Part shown: one piece after another, positions 1 through 9,619 of the stretch
Layout of the letters: each line of letters starts with the position of its first letter
Numbering within the stretch: position 1 is the stretch's first letter
Notes under the pieces: generated by a model
Told to the model about the DNA's origin: nothing
Databases searched by the model: none
What the model saw: the letters and a program-made list of their open reading frames with translations, nothing else
Translations under genes and position numbers: made by a program
Assembly (NCBI RefSeq): GCF_000218685.1
Contig: NW_006763295.1
Location: forward strand, 1,215,893-1,279,892
Direction of reading: 5' to 3'
Origin: Serpula lacrymans var. lacrymans S7.9
Lineage: Eukaryota; Basidiomycota; Agaricomycetes; Boletales; Serpulaceae
Length of the DNA stretch: 64,000 nucleotides

Positions 1-370
1 TGAATGGGACAGCGATGAACATGGGCGACGCAAGGGGATGAACCTTCTCCAGCTCAAAAATTACCCACCCACGCTCCAACCAGGCAAGACGAGCGACCGA
101 TGTTTTGATAGTATATGATGGCAGATCGACGTCATGAAGATGGACCTGTTGCCCTATTTGGACCGGCCGCCGGGGCTTTGCTGATATCAGCAGTGGCACG
201 TGGTAGTCAACGGATCGGCGACGGAAGCGGATAGGAAGTGGTGACATCAGAAATGGTGGGGGTGCAAAGAAGATGAGGAGGAGGAGGGTGGAGGTGACGA
301 GGAGGTGAACTAAAATGGGGACCCAGAAACGACCGTCGGGTGAGAATAAAAAGGAGAGGAAGGGGCCCAT
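1..370 (-). CDS. Partial open frame inside repeat X, copy 1 (unknown protein)
   Basis: An ATG at 370 opens a frame that stays open for 123 codons to the window edge. The homologous ATG and frame in copy 2 (3607-4149) run 180 codons. The amino acid sequence is well conserved between the two copies despite many base differences, with a basic patch (IRFRRRS) followed by a stretch rich in hydrophobic and aromatic residues. I do not recognise any domain. A 1-nt indel upstream of the ATG does not affect this frame. It may be a captured or LTR-encoded protein, or an open frame kept by chance. Confidence 0.35.
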   Translation of the reverse strand, partial: MGPFLSFLFSPDGRFWVPILVHLLVTSTLLLLIFFAPPPFLMSPLPIRFRRRSVDYHVPLLISAKPRRPVQIGQQVHLHDVDLPSYTIKTSVARLAWLERGWVIFELEKVHPLASPMFIAVPF

Positions 371-681
371 GGTGGGGCTAGGCAAAGGAAGGGGAGTAAG
401 GGAAACGACAAAAGCGAGGGCGCAATGCAATGTGTAGCCAGTGGCGACGCGAAAATTTGCCGAAATGCCGAAATGCGGAAAGTACCGGATGGAAAAGCAA
501 AGGTGAGCGTGACTGGATTGCCTAATAGAGGTGATGCTGATCAGCCACAAGTTCAAAAAGGGCAATATTAATTACTATTCCACGTGGCACTGTGCCTGTG
601 TGGCGCAAAGGCGAGTCTTTTTGAATATTCGCTTCGTTATTGACACCTGTCCATGCTACCAATCAACTTTGGTGCATGACA
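1..681 (-). repeat. LTR-like repeat family X, copy 1 (cut by window edge)
   Basis: This stretch matches 3779-4459 almost base for base, and its upper end (about 545-681) reappears in opposite orientation at 63864-64000. Read on the minus strand it begins TGTCATGCACC, an LTR-like TG start, and runs off the window. Its start interrupts a copia RNase H reading frame. I infer it is an LTR because copy 2 contains a TATA box and because the family inserts into other elements. The other end and the target-site duplication are not visible. Compared with copy 2 this copy keeps about a dozen CpG sites that copy 2 has lost. Confidence 0.75.
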
Positions 682-2676
682 ACGGAACTGTGGATCTCGT
701 GTAAGAATGATAGCTGCTTGATTGTCACAGTGCAATGTTGTAGGTCCATTTTGAGCATGTCCAATTTCTTCAAAAAATGTCCAAAGCCATGCAAGGTGTT
801 GTCCAGCATTGCTCAATCCAATGTACTCTGACTCTGTGGAGGATAAAGTGACCATGCTTTGTCTTTTGCTTGTCCAGGAGATTGCTCCCCACATGGTGAT
901 AAAGACAAACCCTGATGTTGATCGAGACGTGTCTGGGTCTCCAGACCAATCTGCATCTGAATATCCATAGAAATCCATGTCCATGGAGACATCTGTGCCA
1001 TCATATCGTAGTTCCATGTCCCTGGTTGCTTTCAGATATCGGAGGACACATTTTGCAGCTTCCCAGTGATGGCTCCTTGGAGCTGAGCTATGCCTGCTTA
1101 GTATTCCAACAACATAGGCAATGTCTGGGCGGGTTCTGAGCATGGCATACATGAGGGAGCCTATAATTGAGAGGTATGACACTTGACGCCCTTCAATATG
1201 CATCTCGTGTTGCACAATATCTTTCCCTGGAGCATTTGCAAGGAGTTTTGACCCATGGACCATTGGTTTCCATACTGGTTTGCAGTTCTTCATTCCAGTA
1301 CGCTCCAGGACTGTGTCAATGTATTGGCATTGCAATAGGGATATTGTTTTGTTTGAACAATCACGTTGGATTTCTATTCCGAGGATGTATTTTGCAAGGT
1401 CCCGCATTTTGAATATGGATTTGAGTTTGGCTTTTGTGATATCCATGAATTTCCGGGATGAAGCTCCTAGGAGGAGGTCATCTACATAGACAACAACAAA
1501 GCATATTTGTTTGTTGTCCCGGAATACATAGAGACATGTTTCTGCATTTAGTCTTGTGAAACTGAGCTCCTGGAGCTTGCGATCAAAGGTTTTGTTCCAT
1601 GTACGACCAGCTTGTTTTAATCCGTAGATGGATTTCTTCAACCTCCAGCAGTATCCAGGTTAGATAGGAACACCCCCTGGAGGAAGCATGTACAGTTCTT
1701 CTTCAAGTTCTCCATTGAGATAAGCTGTGGATACGTCCATTTGATCAAGTTCTAGGTTGTACTTTGCTGCCAGGGCTAGAATAATTTGGATTGACTCTAA
1801 GTTTGCAACCGGAGCAAAAACCTCCTGGTAATCAATCCCCTCCCTTTGAGTAAAACCTCGTGCAACAATCCGGAGTTTGTATCTCTCAATGTTTCTGTTT
1901 TGATCAAACTTGATCCGGAACACAGGTTTTGATGTGATGGGTTTTACTCCCTTCGGAAGTGGAACAGTGTCATATACTGCATTAGTATTGAGACTTAGGA
2001 GTTCCTCCTCCAAGGCAGACTTCCATAATTCTCCATCCGGACGTGATAAGGCTTCCTTTAGTGTCCTTGGAAGGTCTGTGTTAGATGGACCGGTACTTGC
2101 TATTCCAGCAAAGAATGTCTCCTCTGTATCAGATGTTTCTTCATGAACCTCAAGAGTGTTAGGTTTCTCCATGGAGTTGTCATGCTGCTCTTTTTGAGAC
2201 TGTTCCTCATCTAGAGTCCTTCAATAATCTTGGTTTTTGTCTGCAAGACGGGTCTGGTGACTGCTTCTGCGTACTCCTAGGACTTCAGCAGGCATGACTG
2301 CTCTTTTAGGAACTTGTGCAGGTACTCCAGGGAGCAGATGCATTTGTGTATTTGTTGCCCCACTCACTCCTGAAGGTGTTGAATCACTCCTTGGAGGTGT
2401 TGGATGACTCCTCGGAGGTGTTGGATGCCTTCCAGAAGCTGATCCAATGGACAGGCTGTCTAGCTGTATTCGGACTTTTTCCACATCAGCTGGCTGTATG
2501 TTGAGGGGCTGTCCTCCCACTGACTGTAACTCTACTTTGGCTTTCCGTTCTGAAGATGGCCAGTGTTCAGGTCTTGGTTGTAGAGACTGTTGTGGAGGGT
2601 GTCTTAGCTGATCAGGTGCTCCCACTGTTCTTGGAACGTTGTCGATGATGAGAACTGCTGTTAGAAAACCACACAC
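682..2676 (-). pseudogene. Ty1/copia pol remnant: linker, reverse transcriptase, RNase H
   Basis: One continuous minus-strand frame covers the post-integrase linker (about 2676-2222), the RT N-terminal half (motif FTQREGIDYQEVFAPV, about 1830-1800), the RT catalytic YVDD (about 1480) and RNase H (SDADWSGD; CDNQAAI near the end). It is broken by only two in-frame stops, TGA at 2219-2221 and TAA at 1660-1662, each explainable by one C-to-T change. The frame ends at 682 after residues TRDPQFR, where repeat X begins, so the last part of RNase H is lost. The integrase core that should precede the linker is absent. This is known copia architecture, defective here. Confidence 0.85.
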
Positions 2677-3186
2677 AAAAACAAACTAACACACAATCCT
2701 CCCAGATTCCACGGAACTTGTTTATGGGCTTTGCCTCCTAGAACAGTGGAGTGGTCTGGTTGTTCATGGGGTGGTACGTATAAAGATCCTTCAAAGTAAA
2801 ACCCAAATGTGTATGAGTGTGGGTTTTGAGGAGGAGGGATAGTTGAATTTATAGAAGATAGGGGCTTAGTGACGAGTATAGATGAGCACTACCTTGCTAA
2901 TTGTAGCACAAGGTAGGTTTGAGAACGATGAGAATGACGAGGTGACGAGGTTCCCAGTGATAGCAGGCTCCTGACACACAAACTGTAGTGTTCAGAAGGA
3001 CTCTAATCAAAAGGGATAACAATGACTTCAAAAGTGGGAAGTGACGATGACAGCAATTAACAGTGGTAGCAGTGGGAAGTGTTGTGACCACACTGGACCA
3101 CAAGTAGCAGTAAGAAGTGGACTTAAGATTAGAGAAGAAGTCTGGAATCAAGTACTTGTTGTTCTTTTACAAGGTAAAATACAGGG

Positions 3187-3195
3187 GTTTATATA
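3187..3195 (-). promoter_or_regulatory. TATA box in repeat X, copy 2
   Basis: TATATAAAC on the minus strand, in the orientation of repeat X and about 1.27 kb inside its TG end. It fits an LTR promoter, which would make the LTR unusually long. No transcript start can be seen. Confidence 0.4.
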
Positions 3196-3606
3196 GTGAA
3201 AGAAAAGTAGGCTATGCACAGTATAGCTGTGCAAAAAGAATGAGAAAGAACATGAAGGAAGGAATGTATGCTGACAAATCCTGCATAGGTAGTACAGGAT
3301 AAGATCGTCAAAATAAGGAAAAGAAAGAGATAGAACAATAAATGCTGTGAGTAATGTCACAGGTTTGTACAGCCATAAAATAAAGTCCAAAAACAGAAAA
3401 AAAGCAAGAAAATCATAAAGTCATGGGAAGATGCAGTAAAAAGAGGATGAAGAAAAACAATATCAGTATCAACACAGTTCCTTTATTGTCAGTCAGGCAT
3501 TCTAAAAAAATATGTGTCCATAAAAATGATTCAAAAATCAAAAATAATCGCACTGTAAATGAATGTTCTGCTGAAAAAAAAGAAACTGGAGCCACCGGTC
3601 CACCAC

Positions 3607-4149
3607 CTAGTCCAAATCCGACAGTTCCATGGCCTTACCAATGGACTGGTTGCGTTGGACCACCTGATCAAACAAGGGAGGGAGAGGAGTAGTTCCAATT
3701 TGGAACAAGTGAGTCCCAGGCAGCGTGTGGTAGCTGTAGCTGTAGCGAAGACGATGGACAAAAGATAAGTGTACCCAAGTGAATGGGACAGCAATGAACA
3801 TGGGCAACGCAAGGGGATGAACCTTCTCCAGCTCAAAAACTACCCACCCACGCTCCAACCAGGCAAGATGAGCGACCAATGTTTTGATAGTATATGATGG
3901 CAGATTGACGTCATGAAGATGGACCTGTTGCCCTATTTGGACCAGCCGCCGGGGCTTTGCTGATATTAGCAGTGGCACGTGGTAGTCAACGGATCGGCGA
4001 CGGAAGCGGATAGGAAGTGGTAATATCAGAAATGGTGGGGGTGCAAATAAGATGAGGAGGAGGAGGGTGGAGGTGACAAAAAGGTGGATTAGAATGGGGA
4101 TCCAGAAACGACCGTCAGGTGAGAATAAAAAGGAGAGGAAGGGGCCCAT
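3607..4149 (-). CDS. Unknown 180-aa open frame inside repeat X, copy 2
   Basis: It starts at ATG 4149 (MGPFLSFLFSPDGRF) and ends at a stop at 3607. The first two thirds are also open in copy 1. The N-terminal 60 residues are hydrophobic and could form one or two membrane segments, and a basic RFRRRS motif follows. I recognise no family. The frame is also open upstream of the ATG in copy 2, to about 4278, but not in copy 1 because of an indel. Whether it is translated is unknown. Confidence 0.35.
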   Translation of the reverse strand: MGPFLSFLFSPDGRFWIPILIHLFVTSTLLLLILFAPPPFLILPLPIRFRRRSVDYHVPLLISAKPRRLVQIGQQVHLHDVNLPSYTIKTLVAHLAWLERGWVVFELEKVHPLALPMFIAVPFTWVHLSFVHRLRYSYSYHTLPGTHLFQIGTTPLPPLFDQVVQRNQSIGKAMELSDLD

Positions 4150-4459
4150 GGTGGGGCTAGGCAAAGGAAGGGGAGTAAGGGAAACGACAAAAGCGAGGGC
4201 GCAATGCAATGTGTAGCCAGTGGCGACGCAAAAATTTGCCGAAATGCCGAAATGCGAAAGTACCGAATGGAAAAGCAAAGGTGAGCGTGACTGGATTGCC
4301 TAATAGAGGTGATGCTGATCAGCCACAAGTTCAAAAAAGGCAATATTAATTACTATTCCACGTGGCACTGTGCCTGTGTGGTGCAAAGGTGAGTCTTTTT
4401 GAATATTCGCTTCATTATTGACACCTGTCCATGCTACTAATCAACTTTGGTGCATGACA

Positions 4460-5745
4460 CCGGGTTGATTTTGGGTTTTGCTTGGATGTGATAAAGTCCT
4501 CGCTTGTGTAACACAGTGAGGATAAGTTTCTCCTTTTTCCGAACTTCACAAGCATTTGACCCTGCTGGAAAAAGTGTTGATAACCCCGTTTTGGACAATT
4601 TGTGGACAGAGACGAGTGCTAACGTGAAGTTTGGCACAAGTAAGACATTTGACAGTGCAATATTGTAGTCCTTTTTGCCAACAGTTGCTTGTAGGATTAC
4701 TGTTCCAATGCCAATGGCATTTACAGAGGATTCATCCCCAAAACTGATTGTCCTCGGAGGATGCAGAACATGGTATGCAGGAGCGGTGAGGGACCATGTG
4801 GGATATTGCTCCGGAGTCAATAATAATTGTTGTTTTGGTCTTATCGGGTTCCGACACAAGGTAAGCTTGAATGCGTTTAGCAAGGGGCTTGGAAATATGT
4901 ACATGTTCCAATGCAATATGACTTTGTTCCTCCTTGGAGTCAGATCCAGATGATTACTCCGCTGTATTTGCCTTTTCCTTCTCTTTTCCTTTATCCTTGT
5001 GTCTTTCCTTTCCCTTCTTCTTTTGACCTTTTTCAGCTGACTGAAGTGTTTGACACTCCGAGGTGTTGTGTGATTTGGCTTTGTGGAAGTTACACCATTT
5101 CTCCTCGGATTTGAGTGCTGATTCGGAACCTCCAGGGGCCTTCCCTGACTGTCGTGCAACTTCTGCAGTGATCCGGATCTCAACTGCATCAAAGGTAAGT
5201 TTATTTTCTTCAATCGTGTTGATTACTGATGACTGAAATATTTGCCATTCAGGAGTGCATGGGAGAGATTGAAGAAGAGCGAAAGCCATGAGTTTGGTAT
5301 CAACTCCTAGTTTCATTCCGGAGAGGTGTGAATCAATTGTCCGGATTTTTGCAATGTGGTCCTGGATAGGTGATGTCCCATCCCAGGACAATTTGGTGAG
5401 TTGCTGGAATGAATAGAAGGCCAAGGCAACGTTGGACGTTTGATGGAGTGAGACAAGTTTATCAAATAACTCCTTGGAGCTGGTGAGGTCTCCAGTCCTC
5501 ATTAGGAGGGCATCAGAGATGTGGTCCTGGATGATTCCATGTGCCTTCTCATCCTTAAGTATCCAGGTGATCTCAGGATCCTCCGAGGAGGTAGGTTTTC
5601 CTGGTGAGGGCTTAAGCTCCTCTCCAGTAACAACCCGGAGAACCTTTTCCCGACGTAACTTTGAGATAATCCGGAGTTTCCATATCTGAAAATTGTTGGG
5701 TCCAGTGAGAACTGGACATGTGGATGTATCGCGTGCTGTGGTCAT
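4460..5745 (-). pseudogene. Ty1/copia gag and protease remnant
   Basis: ATG at 5745 starts a gag-like frame (264 codons to a TAA at about 4954) with a zinc-knuckle-like CNFHKAKSHNTSEC near its end, as in fungal copia gag. Beyond the stop the same frame carries the protease motif DSGAISHM (about 4830). Then the frame shifts and continues as the pre-integrase region (SNVLLVPNF, HKRGLYHIQ) up to 4460, where repeat X starts. So it has at least one stop and one frameshift. It belongs with the pol remnant at 682-2676 in sequence type; that both come from one insertion is likely but not proven. Confidence 0.8.
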
Positions 5746-5814
5746 GGTTCTGAGGTTGCTGTTTCAAATAAGAATTATTTCCTGCGTAGCTTTTGCGCAC
5801 CAGGGCTCATAACC

Positions 5815-6143
5815 TAATAAACCTATGTGAAACTCAGCCGCTGCCCAAGAGGCTATAGAAACGACTTTATTATTTACCTAAGTGAAACTACAATAGATGT
5901 TAGTTTAAGGTGATCTCTAATAAATGTAATGTAACATACCTCAGCCGCTGCCCGAGAGGCTATAGAAACGACTGAGGTATTCCTATACTAAACCCCCTAC
6001 TACTTATAGTCAGAGGTGCTACTCGCTACAGTATAATGACTCCTTGCTCCTAGGAGAACAATGGTGACTCCATGGAGTGGTGGCTATGCTCCATGGAGAA
6101 CAATGGCTGCTTTGGCAGAGACCGGGTTTATCCGGTTTTGTCA
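5815..6143 (-). repeat. LTR of the copia element (5' LTR), with internal duplication
   Basis: On the minus strand it begins TGACAAAACCGG (6143) and ends GGTTTATTA (5815), 70 bp before the gag ATG. A shorter copy with the same ends is the solo LTR at 55964-56136. This copy contains a duplicated segment (motif CAGCCGCTGCC...GAGGCTATAGAAACGACT at 5835-5866 and 5942-5973). The sequence just after it, GGTTATGAGCCC, is a possible primer binding site of the usual copia kind. The upper end lies right next to a truncated BTB gene. Confidence 0.75.
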
Positions 6144-6191
6144 TTTATGTAGTGATTTTTGTACTCTGAAACTCTGGCTGACTGAGTTTAC

Positions 6192-7091
6192 AGCAAGTGG
6201 AAAACATGCTCTATCGTATAAGGCCGTCAATCCTAGCAAATAATTCATTTGTTTTCGCTAATATGTTTGCCTCAGGAGTAGAGGGAGAGCCGATGGAACA
6301 GTTAGATGGGTCAAGTGGTGAGAATCCGATCGTTCTTGAACAGGTCCTTCGTCGTCAATTTGACGCTTTTCTTGCGGTTTAAGCTATCAAGTAAACTCCC
6401 ATGTATGTTTTCTGAGTTTTCTTCCACTAATATTTTAGATGCCCTACCCGTACCTTCACCGATGATGAAATGGTCGACCTGTTGTGTTTTAGCTCGAAGT
6501 ATCTTTGTGTAGCCACTCGAAACATGGCCATTCACCTGGTGATGTTCACACCCGACGTTGGTCCTACTCCATCATCACTTTGGTCTCCCTCGCTGTTCGA
6601 TGCAACGTTCGGCTCTAGTTCAAACACGGTTTTGTCCCTTTGGTCGAAACCCCCTAAACCAGATCACCGCCACCGAACGCAATTTGGGCATTCTGTTTTT
6701 GTTGCCCTAGCAAATCTTCGTAAAATCCTCGATGAACACCGTCGTATGGTTGCCTGTGAGCTTCCTGAAATCAACGAACACGCTCTTGATTGTTCGAATC
6801 AAGATCTGTGCTCCGCGGATTGGTGGCAGGCGTGGTGGAATGGAATGGGTCGATTTCTACTCGATGGTCGATATCCCATGCCGTATAAAGAGGCCGCTCA
6901 GCGTTTTCAGAGAAACCCATTTGGTCAGATGGCAGATGGATGTAAAAAAAAAGGTGTTTGATGTGATCCGTTCAAATCGAGCATTTATCATTGCAGAGCA
7001 ACTCATCGAGGACACAGCGGAGCGTTTGGAGAAGGAACTAATCATCGAACCGTTATCATCAGAAAACGAGTTCATGTCAACTGACGAATAA
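6192..7091 (+). pseudogene. BTB/POZ domain protein, 5'-truncated and frameshifted
   Basis: An exon from about 6192 (after TTACAG) encodes the middle of a basidiomycete BTB domain: LYRIRPSILANNSFVFANMF, then NPIVLEQVLRRQFDAFLA. An intron (about 6377-6438) follows, then CPTRTFTDDEMVDLLCFSSKY, the usual next BTB segment, and a unique C-terminal part to TAA at 7089-7091. The start of the domain is missing: the copia LTR ends at 6143, 48 bp upstream. A run of nine A at about 6946 puts the last 45 codons in another frame. BTB proteins act as protein-interaction or transcription adaptors. Probably dead; the A-run alone could be a sequencing error. Confidence 0.6.
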
Positions 7092-7421
7092 ATCTCGTCG
7101 CAAAAGAATACAATGCAATTAGTATATATTATTTAGGCTGTCTCGTCTCACGCAGTCCTATTTCGCGCCCCGTCATGTGCCCGATGGTCTAAAATCACCG
7201 GCATGCCCACTCATTAAAGCGCTCATTAGTTTTACAGTACTACCCGTTGGCTGAACAGTAACAGGATACAGCTTAGCGTTGAATGATCTAAATTGTTATT
7301 TTTCTTACATATTTCAGTGCTATGGCAATGCTGCTACAAAGAGGGTTTGAAGAGATTTCGAAATATATTATCCAGAGGGTATAGCCTGCGATGAACTTGG
7401 CAATGGAGCAACTTTCTCAAC
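7092..7421. other. Intergenic, convergent 3' ends
   Basis: It lies between the 3' ends of the BTB remnant (+) and the methyltransferase (-). I see no further gene or repeat in it. Confidence 0.5.
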
Positions 7422-9141
7422 TCAACTACCTTGGGCTGGGTTCTTCACTCTGAACAAGTAGTGACCCACTCCCCACCTAAGGTATCATCAGTTCATGCAA
7501 CCCTCTTCAAGAAACGGAAGTTACTTACTCTTGCCCGCTATGTAGTCTGAAAAGTTCAGAGCAAGCTATGTAGAAGACGCGGAACCTGAAGACCATATAG
7601 TAAAACAATTTCAGGGTTCTCGAAAACGACAAGATACCTATAAAATGCTTTTCTGCCTTCGTCTTTCGACAAACCTTTGGTTTGAGCATCGGCTGCTAGC
7701 TCGTCGAGTCCTTCAGAGGCATTTCGATCCTGCTTCTTTAGCCAGTCTTCTAATGTTCGAGAGTAGTGACACCCATTGATATACCAACTATTGACCAATG
7801 TCAACTTGGTCTGGAAATATAGCTGTTGAACATTACTTAGCAATTATTCCCGTTGTAAAATATTAGAGAAAGGATGTACCAAAAGATCGTGAGAAGGCAT
7901 TGTTCCGCCTATAACGTTCAAAAAGGATATTTAGGATGTGAATCAGAAAAAGCGGTATACAGTTGAGTATACCTGTAAAAAAGGTCTGTGCCATCCACCC
8001 ATCCCCCTCCTCGAAATGGTATGGCATCGTTTTATGACAGAACAAGTGCACAAAAAGCAGAGATTCTTCCGAAGATTGAGGCGACTGACGTAGCCAAGTA
8101 GATATTTTGCAAAGCAGTGCCTCGTAATTTTTCATATGTTCGAACATCTATATGTGAAAGTAAATTGTTTTGGATGTTGTCTCGAAAAAAGTGAATATGA
8201 ACCTCTATTGATAAAATTCTATCAAAGCTACCAGTGGAAAGTAAATTAGCTGAGGTGTAAATATTTTCAAATGAACGATGGACCAACCGTTCGTCGTCGC
8301 GAAATTGGTGCGTATTGACATCTGCAGTAATGACCTCCAAATAATATAAATATGGATGCGGTGGGGGGATTATATTATCTACCTTTATATTTGTAAGACT
8401 TCTTGCCTCGGCAACCGAGTAGATATGGGCTTTTTGTGTAGCTGAGTTCGACAAGCCTGTTATGCGGGCATTGGGATATTTCTAAGATAACGCATTGCTA
8501 AGTAGTGAGATTTGGGATGCCGATGAATGATTAAACTGACTTGAGCGAGATATATCGTTAAGCTGCCCCAACCTTAGGTGAATAGGTCGAGGTTTCAGTA
8601 GGGGCGAAGATTTGTCGAAGATAAACATACCACATCCGAGGTCCAATATATCAAGGCCATCCATCAACTGTGCCTTGCTACAGTAGCTCTCTAGCATGAG
8701 AACTTCAGCTTCTTCCAGAGTTTCCGTCCCTGTCGGATACAAGCATGACGAGTATTTGGCGTATGGACCAAGGCAAGAAAGAATAAACTTCGTCGACACC
8801 TCATCATTCGGTGCTGTGGTAAGCTTCATTAACACCACAGATCAAAGTACCAACCTCGTAGTGTTGATCGTTGGCGACCTGAGTAGAGTCAGCAATATGA
8901 CTTCTACTGCGCGCGTCTGCTATCCACTTCATCTTGGCCTCATGATTCGCTTCAAGTGAGCCGTGGTCAATTTCACGCAGACGTTGCCGACAAAGCGTAC
9001 GGATGGCCAAACGAAGGATAAAATCGGGTACAAGACCCTATGAAGTCGTGTGTGATCAAACCAGCAGAATAAAATCATATGACCTACCTTATCCAACAAA
9101 CTATAACCTGCGGCCAATATGCTTCGTTGAATAAATTCCAT
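7422..9141 (-). CDS. SAM-dependent methyltransferase, cyclopropane-fatty-acid-synthase / coclaurine N-methyltransferase-like
   Basis: ATG at 9141 (MEFIQRSILAAGYSLLDK) with about nine introns; stop at 7422-7424. Spliced segments read as one protein: a helical N-terminus (LAIRTLCRQRLREIDHG), then GPYAKYSSCLYP, the SAM-binding motif LDLGCGWGSL (split by an intron after LGCG, about 8630-8580), GLSNSATQKAHI, ITADVN, FDRILSIE, MFEHMKNY, and the C-terminal HYSRTLEDWLKKQD and WGVGHYLFRV. This is the full order of the family, so the gene looks intact. Members use S-adenosylmethionine to methylate lipids or amines; the substrate is not predictable here. An ATG at 9162 is an alternative start. It shares its upstream region with the MDM31-like gene. 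Confidence 0.85.
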
Positions 9142-9619
9142 GTATCCTTTCGTCAGAAACAATGGGGAGATGGATCCTCTGGACTCGCTTTCAGAACGAA
9201 GGACGCAGAGAGTAAACGTGATCCATCGCGGTTATTAAACTTGATACTTAAAGCAGCTTGTATGGGGCGGATCGCAAAATATCTGCTGGTGCGAATCCGA
9301 TCCAGAATTTCGCCTGCATAGGATATGATAGGACATTTCAGTGCGTTTCAAGAGGCTCCCCCTTGTAAGCCTCTTGCCTCATGAGAGAGTTGTCAGGGGT
9401 TTGCATCGATGAGTCTCAGAAAAAAATTAAATACGTTCAAGTTTCAGGTTTTCAAGCTTTCAGGTTGGAATGAAGGAAATAAAGGACAGCGGATATAGAG
9501 CCGCTGACTGTGAAGTCGTGAGAATGTTTCCATTCGTGGTCGCATTCGCAGTGCCGTTCCAGTGACGTTTTCGGTCTTTTTGGTCTTGGTGCAAAAATTT
9601 CTGGTATGTTTTCAGCGCC
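9142..9619. promoter_or_regulatory. Shared upstream region of two divergent genes
   Basis: 478 bp between the ATGs of the methyltransferase (-) and the MDM31-like gene (+). It must hold both promoters. I see no clear TATA box and no open frame of note. Confidence 0.4.

Larger units (their letters stand above)
3187..4459 (-). repeat. LTR-like repeat family X, copy 2
   Basis: The part 3779-4459 is near identical to copy 1. The extension to 3187 is inferred from the TATA box; the real inner end lies somewhere between about 2.7 and 3.2 kb. Its TG start on the minus strand (4459) abuts a copia protease/pre-integrase frame. The sequence from about 2830 down resumes with the copia linker, so X either inserted with loss of the integrase or marks a recombination between two elements. 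No flanking 5-bp duplication of CCGGG was found at the lower side. Confidence 0.65.
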
